From: Maribellus comscasis
GTDB taxonomy: Bacteria > Bacteroidota > Bacteroidia > Bacteroidales > Prolixibacteraceae
DNA length: 64,000 nucleotides
Assembly: GCF_009762775.1 (NCBI RefSeq)
Contig: NZ_CP046401.1
Span: 1-64,000 of the forward strand
Reading direction: 5' to 3'
Below the pieces are notes generated by a model. That model saw nothing but the letters and a program-made list of their open reading frames with translations, did no database searches and was not told the origin of the DNA. The position numbers and the translations under genes were made by a program. Below, in pieces: positions 1 through 8,473 of this stretch (positions are counted from its first letter, which is position 1; the number at the start of each line of letters is the position of its first letter).

Positions 1-1434
1 ATGAGCAACGAATACCAGGCTGCGTGGGAAAAATGTCTTCACGTTATTAAAGACAATGTACCTACCAGTAGTTATAAAACATGGTTTGAACCAATAGTAC
101 CGGTTAAACTTGACAACAAAGTGTTAACAATACAAGTTCCGAGTGCATTCTTCTATGAATACCTTGAAGAGCAGTTTATTGATATCTTACGAAAAACACT
201 TCGTATGGTGCTTGGCACTGGTGCCAAACTTGAATATAACGTTGTTATGGGAAATGCTTCAGATAATGGAAATACACCGTTCACAGTTAGTTACCCAACC
301 AATAACAATAACAAAATTCAGAATAAACCATTGACTATTCCGTTGCGGTCAGAAGAAAAAGCTTCAATAAAGAATCCTTTTATTATCCCCGGCATTCAAA
401 AGCTGCAAATCGATCCTCAACTTAAACCGGATAATACTTTTGAAAATTTTGTTGAGGGTGATTGTAATCGCTTAGCCAGAAGTGCCGGCTTTGCCGTTGC
501 TCAAAACCCCGGAGGAACAGCTTTCAACCCCCTGATGATATACGGAAATTCAGGATTGGGAAAAACTCACCTGGCGCAAGCAATCGGGATTGAAGTAAAA
601 GAGCGTTTTCCGGATAAAGTTGTATTATACGTAAATGCCAATAAATTTCAAACCCAATTTACCGAAGCGACAAGAAACAACAACAGGAACGATTTTCTGC
701 ATTTTTATCAAATGATTGATGTTCTGATTTTGGACGATGTTCATGAATTTGCGGGAAAAGAAAAAACCCAGGAAACTTTTTTCCATATTTTCAATCATCT
801 CCATCAAATGGGAAAACAGTTGGTTTTGACATCAGACAAACCGCCAATTGAATTAAAAGGGATGGAACAGAGACTGCTTTCAAGATTCAAGTGGGGATTA
901 ACAGCCGATTTACAAACGCCCGACTTTGAAACCCGAATGGAAATTTTGAGAAGAAAAGTATACAAAGACGGGATTTCACTTTCTGACGAAGTACTGGAAT
1001 ATATTGCATCACATGTTTCAAATAATGTTCGTGAGCTGGAGGGTGCCCTGGTTTCGCTGCTTGCGCAATCAATGTTGAACAAACGGGAAATTACGCTTGA
1101 ATTGGCAGCCAAACTCATAAACAAGCTGGTTAAAAATTCCAAGAGAGAGCTTTCTATTGAATACATTTCAAAAGTGGTTTGCGATTATTTCAATATGCCG
1201 GTTGACGCGTTACAAACAAAAACAAGAAAACGCGAAATTGTACAAGCCAGGCAAATTGCAATGTATTTTTCAAAAAGCCTTACAAAATATTCACTGGCAA
1301 GCATTGGGGCACAAATTGGAAGTAAGGACCATGCAACCGTACTTCATGCATGCAAAACAGTAAACAATCTGAAAGATACCGATAAAAACTTCAGACAGTT
1401 TGTCGAAGACATTGAAAAGAAATTAAAAATGTAA
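1..1434 (+). CDS. dnaA: Chromosomal replication initiator DnaA
   Basis: DnaA binds DnaA boxes at oriC and melts the origin in its ATP form. The 477-residue protein has the family layout: an N-terminal interaction domain (about 1-80), a variable linker, an AAA+ domain with Walker A GNSGLGKTH (182-190) and Walker B LILDDVHEF (242-250), and the C-terminal DNA-binding signature KDHATVLHA near 442-450. The length is normal for the family. The ATG is the first base of the window, so upstream signals cannot be seen. A hairpin and T-run directly after the stop ends the transcript, so dnaA appears monocistronic here. Confidence 0.98.
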   Translation: MSNEYQAAWEKCLHVIKDNVPTSSYKTWFEPIVPVKLDNKVLTIQVPSAFFYEYLEEQFIDILRKTLRMVLGTGAKLEYNVVMGNASDNGNTPFTVSYPTNNNNKIQNKPLTIPLRSEEKASIKNPFIIPGIQKLQIDPQLKPDNTFENFVEGDCNRLARSAGFAVAQNPGGTAFNPLMIYGNSGLGKTHLAQAIGIEVKERFPDKVVLYVNANKFQTQFTEATRNNNRNDFLHFYQMIDVLILDDVHEFAGKEKTQETFFHIFNHLHQMGKQLVLTSDKPPIELKGMEQRLLSRFKWGLTADLQTPDFETRMEILRRKVYKDGISLSDEVLEYIASHVSNNVRELEGALVSLLAQSMLNKREITLELAAKLINKLVKNSKRELSIEYISKVVCDYFNMPVDALQTKTRKREIVQARQIAMYFSKSLTKYSLASIGAQIGSKDHATVLHACKTVNNLKDTDKNFRQFVEDIEKKLKM

Positions 1435-1436
1435 TT

Positions 1437-1465
1437 AAAAGCATCCAAAACCGGATGCTTTTTTT
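1437..1465 (+). terminator. Intrinsic terminator after dnaA
   Basis: The 9-bp stem AAAGCATCC / GGATGCTTT (1438-1446 with 1453-1461) has a six-base loop and is followed by a run of Ts. It lies immediately after the dnaA stop and only 9 bases before the next start codon. Confidence 0.85.
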
Positions 1466-1474
1466 ATAATACAA

Positions 1475-2329
1475 ATGATATATTTATTTGCCAGTATAAT
1501 TTCCTCAACTTCTATCTATATAATTTTTCGTTGGGCAAAAAATTATTCCTGCAACCTCACTCATTTAATTACAGTAAACTACGTCACAGCAACTATTTTT
1601 GGCGCTGTACTGTTTTCACCGTCTGAATCTCTTTTTACAGATCAAACAAAAAGCTGGCTCCCTTTTGCCTTACTTTTGGGAATATTATTTACCGGGCTGT
1701 TCTTTTTAATCGGGAATTCTTCGCAAAAAGCCGGAATTACGGTTACTACATTGGCAAACAAATTGTCATTGGTGTTTCCGGTCCTTTTTTCTCTTTTATT
1801 TTTTAACGAAAAAATTTCCACCCTAAAATATGTTGGACTGATAAGCTCTTTCGCAGCCATCATGTTAACCGTTTATAAGAAGGAAATCAAAAAAACCAAT
1901 GTCATTTATATTCTCCTTCCCGTTTCTATTTTTATAGGTAGCGGATTTGCTGATTCAATAGTCAAATATGTTCAAACACTAAAAACATCTCCCGAACAGA
2001 TACCGGTATTTACTACCTGTGTATTTTTTGTAGCCTTTGTTTTTGCCCTTCTATTCTCGGTTCGAAATGGAAAGAAAGTATTAAATGCGTTGATTCCTAC
2101 TGTGCTTTTGGGTATTCTTCTGGGAATTGCGAATTTTGGATCACTTTATTTTCTGATGAATGCTTTAAGCAGCGACTATCTGGAAAGCTCTCTGATTTTT
2201 GCCGTTAACAACATGTCCATTGTTGCGCTTTCAGCAATAGTTGGATATATTATTTTTAACGAAAAACTAAACAAAATAAATTATGCCGGGTTGGCTCTGG
2301 CATTTGTGAGTTTATATTTTTTAACGTAA
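1475..2329 (+). CDS. EamA/DMT-family membrane transporter
   Basis: A 284-residue, very hydrophobic protein with about ten predicted membrane segments in two similar halves, typical of EamA (drug/metabolite transporter) permeases. Each half carries the family's conserved FNEK-type turn: FNEKIS near residue 110 and FNEKLN near 263. The substrate cannot be read from sequence; relatives export amino acids or other metabolites. The stop codon overlaps the next start by one base (TAATG), so it is translationally linked to the YigZ-like gene. It begins directly after the dnaA terminator. Confidence 0.88.
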   Translation: MIYLFASIISSTSIYIIFRWAKNYSCNLTHLITVNYVTATIFGAVLFSPSESLFTDQTKSWLPFALLLGILFTGLFFLIGNSSQKAGITVTTLANKLSLVFPVLFSLLFFNEKISTLKYVGLISSFAAIMLTVYKKEIKKTNVIYILLPVSIFIGSGFADSIVKYVQTLKTSPEQIPVFTTCVFFVAFVFALLFSVRNGKKVLNALIPTVLLGILLGIANFGSLYFLMNALSSDYLESSLIFAVNNMSIVALSAIVGYIIFNEKLNKINYAGLALAFVSLYFLT

Positions 2330-2931
2330 TGGAAGACACATATAAAACAATCGGGAATTCAGGTGAAGGCTACTTTAAAGACAAAGGCAGTAAATTTTTA
2401 TCATATGCATTTCCTGTACATTCCGAGGAAGAAATTAAAGAGCACCTTCTTCGACTAAAAAAAGAACACCATAGTGCCCGCCACCATTGTTATGCCTGGC
2501 GTTTGGGTACTGAAGAAATTACTTTCCGGGCCAACGATGACGGAGAACCTTCATCAACAGCCGGGAAACCAATTTTGGGTCAGCTCCAGAGTTTTGAAGT
2601 AACCAATATTTTAATCGTAGTTGTACGTTATTTTGGCGGTACTTTACTTGGTGTAAGTGGTCTGATAAATGCATACAAAAGTGCTGCCGCCGATGTCCTT
2701 TCAAAAACAAAAATTATTACAAAAACTATTGAAAGGCGTTATCAGCTTCATTTTAATTATCCGGTTTTAAATGATGTAATGAATATAATCAAGCAGGAAA
2801 ATTTTACGATTTTGAATACAAAATTTGAAATCGATTGTCTTTTGGATCTTTCGGTCAGGAAGTCGGAAGCAGAAAAGGCAGAACAAATTTTCACGAATTT
2901 TTATGGTGTAGAAATAAAAAAAACGGAGTGA
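2329..2931 (+). CDS. yigZ: YigZ / IMPACT-family protein (UPF0029)
   Basis: A 200-residue protein with the IMPACT signature DDGEPSSTAG at residues 70-79, followed by the conserved VVVRYFGGTLLGVSGL segment (about 97-112) and a C-terminal DUF1949-like half. Family members bind nucleic acid or ribosomes, and eukaryotic IMPACT regulates GCN2; the bacterial role is unsettled. The start overlaps the stop of the EamA gene by one base, so the two genes form an operon. The length fits the family. Confidence 0.9.
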   Translation: MEDTYKTIGNSGEGYFKDKGSKFLSYAFPVHSEEEIKEHLLRLKKEHHSARHHCYAWRLGTEEITFRANDDGEPSSTAGKPILGQLQSFEVTNILIVVVRYFGGTLLGVSGLINAYKSAAADVLSKTKIITKTIERRYQLHFNYPVLNDVMNIIKQENFTILNTKFEIDCLLDLSVRKSEAEKAEQIFTNFYGVEIKKTE

Positions 2932-2994
2932 ATTCTGTTGATAAAATAATAATAAATACTTGCATTAATCATTATTTCTGAAAATTAAACCCGC

Positions 2995-3002
2995 TAATTT
3001 TG
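2995..3002 (+). promoter_or_regulatory. -7 box of the pyrBI promoter
   Basis: TAATTTTG matches the Bacteroidetes -7 consensus TAnnTTTG exactly. Transcription would start at about 3007-3010, roughly 230 bases before pyrB, leaving room for a regulatory leader. I see no clear -33 TTG at standard spacing. Confidence 0.6.
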
Positions 3003-3006
3003 AATC

Positions 3007-3235
3007 ATGATGAGACGCCTAAATTTTAATTCCAAGAAAAGAGCCCAAAAACGCTATAAAAAAATAATTCTTTATTCTCAGAGTTTCATCACAAATCCAT
3101 TAAATCATATTTTCGATTTTCTACATAAGAAAGGATTTTTCCTTTTCAACCTACGGAAAACCAACATTTCTTTTTTTCAGAATGTTGGTTTTCTTTTTTT
3201 TATGAACAGATTACACACATTAGTTAAGGCATATT
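3007..3235 (+). promoter_or_regulatory. Attenuator-like leader of pyrBI
   Basis: This 230-base stretch between the promoter and pyrB holds pyrimidine-rich runs and a strong hairpin with a T-tract (3157-3201). An open reading frame starts at ATG 3007, runs through the hairpin without a stop and ends inside pyrB at 3279. It would give a basic, Phe-rich 90-residue peptide. This layout resembles the enterobacterial pyrL leader, where a ribosome following RNA polymerase through U-rich pauses prevents terminator folding when UTP is low. The predicted transcript start lies almost at the ATG, so the peptide would be nearly leaderless. Translation of the leader is inference. Confidence 0.45.
3157..3201 (+). 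terminator. Intrinsic terminator / attenuator before pyrB
   Basis: The stem AAAACCAACATT (3157-3168) pairs with AATGTTGGTTTT (3181-3192), with a 12-base loop, followed by CTTTTTTTTT. It ends 35 bases before the pyrB start, so it can control entry into pyrBI. Confidence 0.75.
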
Positions 3236-4144
3236 ATGAAAAAGGATTTAATTTCAATTACAGATTATTCGAAGGATGAATATCTGAAAATTATGAAACT
3301 GGCGGCAGAATTTGAAGAAAACCCAAATCAGGAATTACTAAAGGGGAAAGTTGTTGCTTCTCTTTTTTTTGAGCCTTCAACCCGCACTCGTCTGAGCTTT
3401 GAGACTGCCATCAGCCGGTTGGGGGGCCGGATAGTTGGGTTTGCTGATCCGGGGAGTTCAAGCGCAACAAAAGGCGAAACGTTACATGACACCATAAAAA
3501 TGGTGAGTAATTATGCCGATTTGATAGTAATGCGACACCCTCTGGAAGGAGCAGCCAGATATGCCGCCGAGATTTCGCCCGTTCCTGTAATAAATGCAGG
3601 AGACGGAGCAAACCAGCACCCAACTCAGACATTGCTCGATATGTATTCAATATTGAAAACACAGGGAACACTCGATAATATGAATATTTTTATGGTCGGG
3701 GATTTGAAGTTTGGAAGAACAGTACACTCGCTTCTTATGGCCATGTCAGAATTCGGGAACCCGATTTTTAACTTTATCGCACCGGAAGAGCTTCAGATGC
3801 CCAAAGTGTATAAACTGTTCTTGAAAGAAAAAGGAATTCGCTTTTTTGAGCATACTGAGTTTACCAACATTATAAGTGAAGCTGATATTATATACATGAC
3901 AAGGGTTCAAAAGGAGCGTTTTTCAGATCCTATCGAATATGAAAAAGTAAAAAACATTTACATTCTGAATAACGCAATGTTAAAAAATACAAAACCGAAT
4001 GTAAAAATTTTGCACCCCCTACCCCGGGTTAATGAAATTCATACCGATGTAGACAGCAACGAAAAAGCATATTATTTTACACAAGCGTTAAATGGTGTTT
4101 TTACGCGCGAAGCCATAATTGCCCACACCATGAACCTAAAATAA
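3236..4144 (+). CDS. pyrB: Aspartate carbamoyltransferase, catalytic subunit
   Basis: Catalyses carbamoyl phosphate + aspartate to N-carbamoylaspartate, the committed step of pyrimidine synthesis. The 302-residue protein shows the carbamoyl-phosphate site [10 protein letters not shown] (45-54), the catalytic-chain segment [14 protein letters not shown], and the aspartate-domain HPLPRVNE motif near the C-terminus. pyrI follows after six bases, so the enzyme is likely the allosteric dodecamer type. A promoter, leader and terminator hairpin lie upstream. Confidence 0.98.
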   Translation: MKKDLISITDYSKDEYLKIMKLAAEFEENPNQELLKGKVVASLFFEPSTRTRLSFETAISRLGGRIVGFADPGSSSATKGETLHDTIKMVSNYADLIVMRHPLEGAARYAAEISPVPVINAGDGANQHPTQTLLDMYSILKTQGTLDNMNIFMVGDLKFGRTVHSLLMAMSEFGNPIFNFIAPEELQMPKVYKLFLKEKGIRFFEHTEFTNIISEADIIYMTRVQKERFSDPIEYEKVKNIYILNNAMLKNTKPNVKILHPLPRVNEIHTDVDSNEKAYYFTQALNGVFTREAIIAHTMNLK

Positions 4145-4150
4145 AAAGAA

Positions 4151-4621
4151 ATGAGCAACGATATGAAAAAGAAGCTGAAACTAAAAGTAAGCGCAATAAA
4201 AGACGGAACGGTAATCGATCACATTCCGGCCAAAAACCTTTTTACAGTAATTACAATACTGGGCTTAGATAAAATTGAAAACCAAATTACTTTTGGAACA
4301 AACCTCGATAGTGGAAAATTGGGAACAAAAGCCATTATCAAAGTTTCAGACAAGTTTTTTGAAAACGACGAAATAAATAAGATTGCATTAATAGCACCAC
4401 ATGCCAAACTAAATATTATCAGAGATTACGAAGTAGTTGAAAAGAAAATTGTTAAAATTCCGGAAGTAATAAAGGGTATTGTCAAGTGTTTTAATCCAAA
4501 ATGCATCACCAATCATGAAAAAATATCAACCTGCTTTTCAGTAATATCAAAAGAATCACTGGAGCTGAAATGTAAATACTGCGAAAAGATTACATCACAG
4601 GATCAAATAAAAATGTATTAA
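4151..4621 (+). CDS. pyrI: Aspartate carbamoyltransferase, regulatory subunit
   Basis: A 156-residue regulatory chain that binds CTP/ATP and joins PyrB trimers. The N-terminal allosteric domain (about 1-105) contains the family's LKVSAIKDGTVIDHIPA stretch near the start. The C-terminal zinc domain has four cysteines in the pattern CxxxxC ... CxxC (CFNPKC and CKYC). It lies six bases behind pyrB in the same operon. Confidence 0.97.
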   Translation: MSNDMKKKLKLKVSAIKDGTVIDHIPAKNLFTVITILGLDKIENQITFGTNLDSGKLGTKAIIKVSDKFFENDEINKIALIAPHAKLNIIRDYEVVEKKIVKIPEVIKGIVKCFNPKCITNHEKISTCFSVISKESLELKCKYCEKITSQDQIKMY

Positions 4622-4699
4622 AATATCGGCTTAACATCCGCCTTCGTTCTACATAAAAAAGAAAAACTGGTTTATAACAAACACCAACGGGATTTTTAT

Positions 4700-4707
4700 T
4701 ATATTTG
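4700..4707 (+). promoter_or_regulatory. -7 box of the tRNA-Leu promoter
   Basis: TATATTTG is an exact TAnnTTTG match ending 11 bases before the mature tRNA, which is the usual spacing for Bacteroidetes tRNA promoters. Confidence 0.7.
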
Positions 4708-4718
4708 CAGCGCTTAAA

Positions 4719-4805
4719 GCCCAGTTGGCGGAATTGGTAGACGCGCTAGTTTCAGGGACTAGTGTCCAATTGGACGTGAAGGTTCGAGTCCTTTACTGGG
4801 CACCA
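4719..4805 (+). tRNA. tRNA-Leu (CAG)
   Basis: The acceptor stem GCCCAGT pairs with ACTGGGC over seven bases. The anticodon arm is CTAGT-TTCAGGG-ACTAG, giving anticodon CAG. A long variable arm (GTCCAATTGGAC) marks a class II tRNA, the T-arm is GGTTCGAGTCC, and CCA is encoded at 4803-4805. The last bases of the gene are the target of a site-specific integration (see 4788-4803). Confidence 0.97.
4788..4803. repeat. att core copy 1 (3' end of tRNA-Leu)
   Basis: GTCCTTTACTGGGCAC at the tRNA 3' end recurs exactly, in the same orientation, at 11836-11851. Tyrosine recombinases commonly use the 3' end of a tRNA gene and leave such a duplication. Confidence 0.75.
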
Positions 4806-4868
4806 GGAGAAATCCAAACAAAATCAAAAGCACTTAAAATCAATATTTTAGGGATGTTCATAAGTATC

Positions 4869-4909
4869 AAAACCTATTGACAATAAATACGATAGGTTTT
4901 GTTATTTTT
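4869..4909 (+). terminator. Terminator-like hairpin inside the IS left end
   Basis: AAAACCTAT (4869-4877) pairs with ATAGGTTTT (4892-4900) around a 14-base loop and is followed by GTTATTTTT. It could end tRNA-Leu transcription and shield the transposase from read-through. Confidence 0.45.
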
Positions 4910-4972
4910 AAGAAAAACCCCGAAAAAGGCCTGAATCGCCAAAAATCGGGGTAATTTTCAAAATCCTTAATT

Positions 4973-6325
4973 GTGAAAGTACAAAGAATTTATGAAACGC
5001 CCCTTGAAATTAATTTTAATTCACCACGTCAGGAATTTTCTCTTTACTGGAAATCATTTTTAACATCTGAAATTGGTAAACTCTATGTCTCCTTACCCTG
5101 GGATGATTTAGTCCGGCATTTTAAAATCAAAGAAAATAAGAAAGGACCTTCCCGTTTTTTTAGTCCCGGGGGAATGATTGCATTGATGTTCCTTAAGTCT
5201 TATGTGGGGTGTTCAGACCGAAAACTAATTGAGCACTTAAACGGCAATATCCACTTTCAGCTTTTTTGTGACATCTGGCTACAAGGTGAAAGGCTTACCA
5301 ATTATAAAATTGTCAGCCAGATACGTACTTTTTTGTCATCAAGGTTAGCTATTAGTGAAGCTCAAAAAATATTGGCAAAACATTGGAAACCCTTTATTGA
5401 ACATCCCAACATTATGCTTACCGATGCAACATGTTACGAAACTTCGATGCGTTACCCAACCAATATAAAACTACTGTGGGAAAGTGTAGACTGGTGTTAC
5501 GGTCAATTGAAATTAAGCTGTAAGTATTTAAAGATACGAACACCCCGAACCAAATATCTCAAGCAAAAAGAAAGGTATAGTCACTACAGCCGAAAGCGCA
5601 GGAAATCGAAAAAGCAGCGTAGAATACTTACCCGGAGCCTGCTGCACTTACTGGGGAAATTATTGTTTTTACTGGAAGAAACCCAGCAGAACTATCTTTA
5701 TGAATTTACCATGCCAGCCAGATATTATCGCCAAATCAAAATAATTACCACGGTATTATCTCAACAACAAGAAATTTTTGATACAGGTAAAAGTGTACCC
5801 GACCGTATAGTCAGCCTTTCAAAAGCTTATATCCGGCCAATTGTACGAGGAAAAGAAGTTAAACCTGTTGAATTTGGAGCCAAGGTAAATATGATACAAT
5901 TTGGAGGGATTAATTTTATCGAGCACATAAGCTTCAGCGCTTTTCATGAGGGGATAAGGCTTAAGCAATCTGTGCGTTACGGTCGCCAGCTGGTAGGTAA
6001 ACCAACACACCTTTCGGGCGATGATATTTATGCCACCAATGCCAACCGCACCTGGTGCAGGAAAGAGAATATCATCCATGGGTTTAAACGAAAAGGAAGG
6101 GCAGGAAAACATGAACAGCACCGGAAAATACTTCATTCTGTACTTCGTAAAGAAAGAGCCACGCGAATGGAAGGAAGCTTTGGAACAGAAAAAGAACACT
6201 ACGGCTTAAAGAAAATAAGGGCCATGACCCGGAAAAATGAAGAACTCTGGATTTTCTTTGGTGTACATACAGCAAATGCAGTTAGGATAGCCCGAAAAAT
6301 GGCGCTCCAAAAACAAGCTGCCTAA
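4973..6325 (+). CDS. IS5/IS1182-type DDE transposase
   Basis: A 450-residue transposase that would cut and join the ends of its element. The N-terminal part (about 30-110) resembles the DUF772 domain of IS5/IS1182 transposases. The catalytic triad is visible: D151 in MLTDATCYET, D350/D351 in LSGDDIYATN, and E400 in RMEGSFGTEKEHYG. A lysine/arginine-rich linker lies around residues 195-220. The first codon is GTG. The frame is intact and so possibly still active. The assignment between the IS5 and IS1182 families is uncertain. Confidence 0.85.
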   Translation: MKVQRIYETPLEINFNSPRQEFSLYWKSFLTSEIGKLYVSLPWDDLVRHFKIKENKKGPSRFFSPGGMIALMFLKSYVGCSDRKLIEHLNGNIHFQLFCDIWLQGERLTNYKIVSQIRTFLSSRLAISEAQKILAKHWKPFIEHPNIMLTDATCYETSMRYPTNIKLLWESVDWCYGQLKLSCKYLKIRTPRTKYLKQKERYSHYSRKRRKSKKQRRILTRSLLHLLGKLLFLLEETQQNYLYEFTMPARYYRQIKIITTVLSQQQEIFDTGKSVPDRIVSLSKAYIRPIVRGKEVKPVEFGAKVNMIQFGGINFIEHISFSAFHEGIRLKQSVRYGRQLVGKPTHLSGDDIYATNANRTWCRKENIIHGFKRKGRAGKHEQHRKILHSVLRKERATRMEGSFGTEKEHYGLKKIRAMTRKNEELWIFFGVHTANAVRIARKMALQKQAA

Positions 6326-6612
6326 AATCAAATCAATTTATTCAAAATCTTTAGGCAAATGGGAAAACTATGCCCAATTCCGGCCTTTTTTCGTCATAAA
6401 ATCAATCGACACAAAAAAAAGAGATTCTTTTATCAAAATCGGGAAAAAATATCAAGGAGATTTTACCCGATTTTGTCCGAAGACCTTTACTGCTGAAGGT
6501 GCCTATTTTAAGTGCTTTTTTGTTTTCCAATTATTGTCTATTTAAAAAATTAATTCGTTCGATCATCCATAGACTATAATAAAATAAAAAGTTATTCAAA
6601 AAATGAATTCTG

Positions 6613-7473
6613 TTATTTTATCCTACATCGATATTTTTTTGGGGACATACCCATTTTTTTCTGGAAATCTTTGGAGAAATAATAAGGATCTGTATAACCT
6701 AACATGAAAGCAATTTGCTTGATCTTAAGTTTTGTTTGGTCGAGGTATTCGCAGGATTTGGTAATTTTCAAATGTGAGAAATAACTCAATGGACTATAGT
6801 TCGTCTGCTTCTTAAAAATGGTTGAAAGATAAGTTATGGAATAACCTACTTCATCTGAAATTTCTTTGAGTGTTAGTTTTTTGTCAATGTTTTGCTCCAA
6901 AAAATATATGGTTTGCTGTATTACCGGATTTTCCTCACCCCTAATATCCTCGCTCGTTTTAAAAGCGAAAATGAAAGTTGCCAAAAGATGAGCAAATGTA
7001 AAATTAACATAATACATATTTGCATTTGAATACCCTCTAGATAGATTACTAAAGATCTCATCGAAAAGCATCTTCCGATTTGCAACCCTATTATTTATAG
7101 ATGGTACCAAGTCACGAACTACTGTAAACTCCTGCTCCAGAATGTTTGTTTTTGTCCCATTGAAATGGCAGGTAATAAATGCCGAGGGCTCTATATTCCT
7201 GCTTGTCATCTCAAATTGAAAACCTTTCGAGATGATACAAAATTGATCTTGGCACAGTAACACTTCATCCGTACCAAGTTTCAATTTTGCTTCCCCTTTG
7301 GTGCAAAAAATCAACAAATGATCCTGCAGACGAGTATTTTGAATCCATTTAGTCTGTCTCCCAAAAAGCAGTTCCGAAATCTCACACAGGTAAAGACCAG
7401 AAGTTAACGGATCATTTTTTTGGGTTTCAGTCACAAAGAAAGGAATCTTCGAAAATCGTTTTTTAATTAGCAT
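6613..7473 (-). CDS. AraC-family transcriptional regulator
   Basis: A 286-residue regulator with an N-terminal cupin-like effector domain (about 1-150) and a C-terminal AraC double helix-turn-helix (about 185-285), including the second-helix signature LGYTDPYYFSKDFQKKMGMSPKKYR. It is divergent from the corrinoid operon and shares its intergenic region, so it is the obvious candidate regulator for sensing the methylated substrate. A consensus-like Shine-Dalgarno AGGAGG precedes the start, which is unusual in this window. Confidence 0.9.
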   Translation of the reverse strand: MLIKKRFSKIPFFVTETQKNDPLTSGLYLCEISELLFGRQTKWIQNTRLQDHLLIFCTKGEAKLKLGTDEVLLCQDQFCIISKGFQFEMTSRNIEPSAFITCHFNGTKTNILEQEFTVVRDLVPSINNRVANRKMLFDEIFSNLSRGYSNANMYYVNFTFAHLLATFIFAFKTSEDIRGEENPVIQQTIYFLEQNIDKKLTLKEISDEVGYSITYLSTIFKKQTNYSPLSYFSHLKITKSCEYLDQTKLKIKQIAFMLGYTDPYYFSKDFQKKMGMSPKKYRCRIK

Positions 7474-7792
7474 AGTCTTATTTTCCTCCTGTCATTTTGA
7501 TCAAAATGGATGAACATAAACATTGCACAAGTATTTATTTTTTAGACAGAAAAATATAATTAAAAAAAAAGACAATTGTCTTCAACAGTTTTCTTTCACC
7601 GCCCCCTTGATTTGCGTACTCTCCCAATTGAAAATAAAGCAATTCAAGATCAAATAAATTTCCAAAACTGTTTGATTTTGATTCATTAATACATCAAATT
7701 AAAGTAATATTTTCCATCTTTTTAATAAAAAGCACTATTTTTTGACTTTGCATTTGGGCATAGCTTTGCAGATAAAACAAAATCTGATATTT
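7474..7792. promoter_or_regulatory. Divergent control region with two perfect palindromes
   Basis: The intergenic region between the AraC gene and the corrinoid operon contains CATTTTGATCAAAATG (7493-7508) and AAGACAATTGTCTT (7569-7582), both perfect palindromes. They are plausible operators, although AraC proteins more often bind direct repeats. The rest is A/T-rich with no open frame. Confidence 0.4.
7761..7768 (+). promoter_or_regulatory. -7 box of the corrinoid operon promoter
   Basis: TAGCTTTG is an exact TAnnTTTG match, with TTTG at 7741-7744 as a possible -33 element. Transcription would begin near 7775, so the true start codon of the next gene must be the ATG at 7793 and not the in-frame TTG at 7742. 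Confidence 0.6.
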
Positions 7793-8461
7793 ATGAACGA
7801 GTTATTAAATCAGCTAGCTGAATGTGTAGAATTTGGCAAAATCAATAAAGCCTCGCCTTTTCCTCCACAAATGAAAGGCCAGGATGGAGCGGATGAGATC
7901 ACCCGCCAATTATTGGACAATAGAGTAAAAGCACAAGAAATCCTTACCTCCGGATTAATGCCTGGAATGGAAAAAGTAGGTGTCAAATTCAGGGAAAACA
8001 AAGTCTTTGTTCCTCAGGTTTTGATGTCTGCAAAAGCAATGAGTACAGCCATGATTCATCTTAAACCATTTTTTGCTTCGGGTGAAGCCAAACAAAAAGG
8101 CACTTTCATCATTGGTACCGTTTTAGGCGACTTACATGACATTGGGAAAAACCTGGTTGCCATGATGGTAGAAGGGAATGGGTATAAAGTAATTGATTTG
8201 GGAACAGACGTGAGCACAGATAGATACATTGAGGCACTAAACGAAAACCCTGGGGCTGTAGTTGGTTTGTCTGCACTGCTTACCACCACCATGGTTAACA
8301 TGGAAAAAATAACCCAGGAAATAAAAACGGCGTTTCCAAATGCTTTGGTAACCATTGGCGGGGCACCGGTAAACGATGATTTCTGTTTAAAAATAGGAGC
8401 GGATAATTATTCACCGGATCCACAAGGTGTTGTTGAATTTTTAAATACAAAAATTGCATAA
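7793..8461 (+). CDS. Corrinoid (B12-binding) methyltransferase protein
   Basis: A methyl carrier of the MtaC/MtbC/MttC and MetH-domain type. It holds a cobamide that shuttles a methyl group between two methyltransferases. In the 222-residue form starting at 7793, residues 1-95 are the helical cap. Residues 105-222 are the Rossmann B12-binding domain with DLHDIG (D113, H115, G118; the histidine is the lower cobalt ligand), SALL at 160-163 and the nucleotide-loop GG at 189-190. The start was chosen because the promoter lies inside the longer frame. It is the first gene of the operon, 12 bases before the methyltransferase. Confidence 0.92.
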   Translation: MNELLNQLAECVEFGKINKASPFPPQMKGQDGADEITRQLLDNRVKAQEILTSGLMPGMEKVGVKFRENKVFVPQVLMSAKAMSTAMIHLKPFFASGEAKQKGTFIIGTVLGDLHDIGKNLVAMMVEGNGYKVIDLGTDVSTDRYIEALNENPGAVVGLSALLTTTMVNMEKITQEIKTAFPNALVTIGGAPVNDDFCLKIGADNYSPDPQGVVEFLNTKIA

Positions 8462-8473
8462 CAGAAAAACAAG

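Larger units (their letters stand above)
4826..6519 (+). mobile_element. Insertion sequence, about 1.7 kb, DDE type
   Basis: One transposase gene lies between perfect 15-bp inverted repeats: AAAAGCACTTAAAAT at 4826-4840 and its reverse complement at 6505-6519. The size and single-gene layout fit IS5/IS1182-type elements. I could not find a convincing target-site duplication, partly because both flanks are A/T-rich. The element lies 20 bases after the tRNA-Leu, at the very edge of the island. Confidence 0.7.

Noticed and set aside
1..1434. Replication origin around dnaA
   Set aside because: No cluster of DnaA boxes is visible downstream, and the upstream side lies outside the window.
7742..7792. 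TTG at 7742 as the start of the corrinoid protein
   Set aside because: An exact promoter -7 box lies inside this stretch and the ATG at 7793 begins the conserved part.
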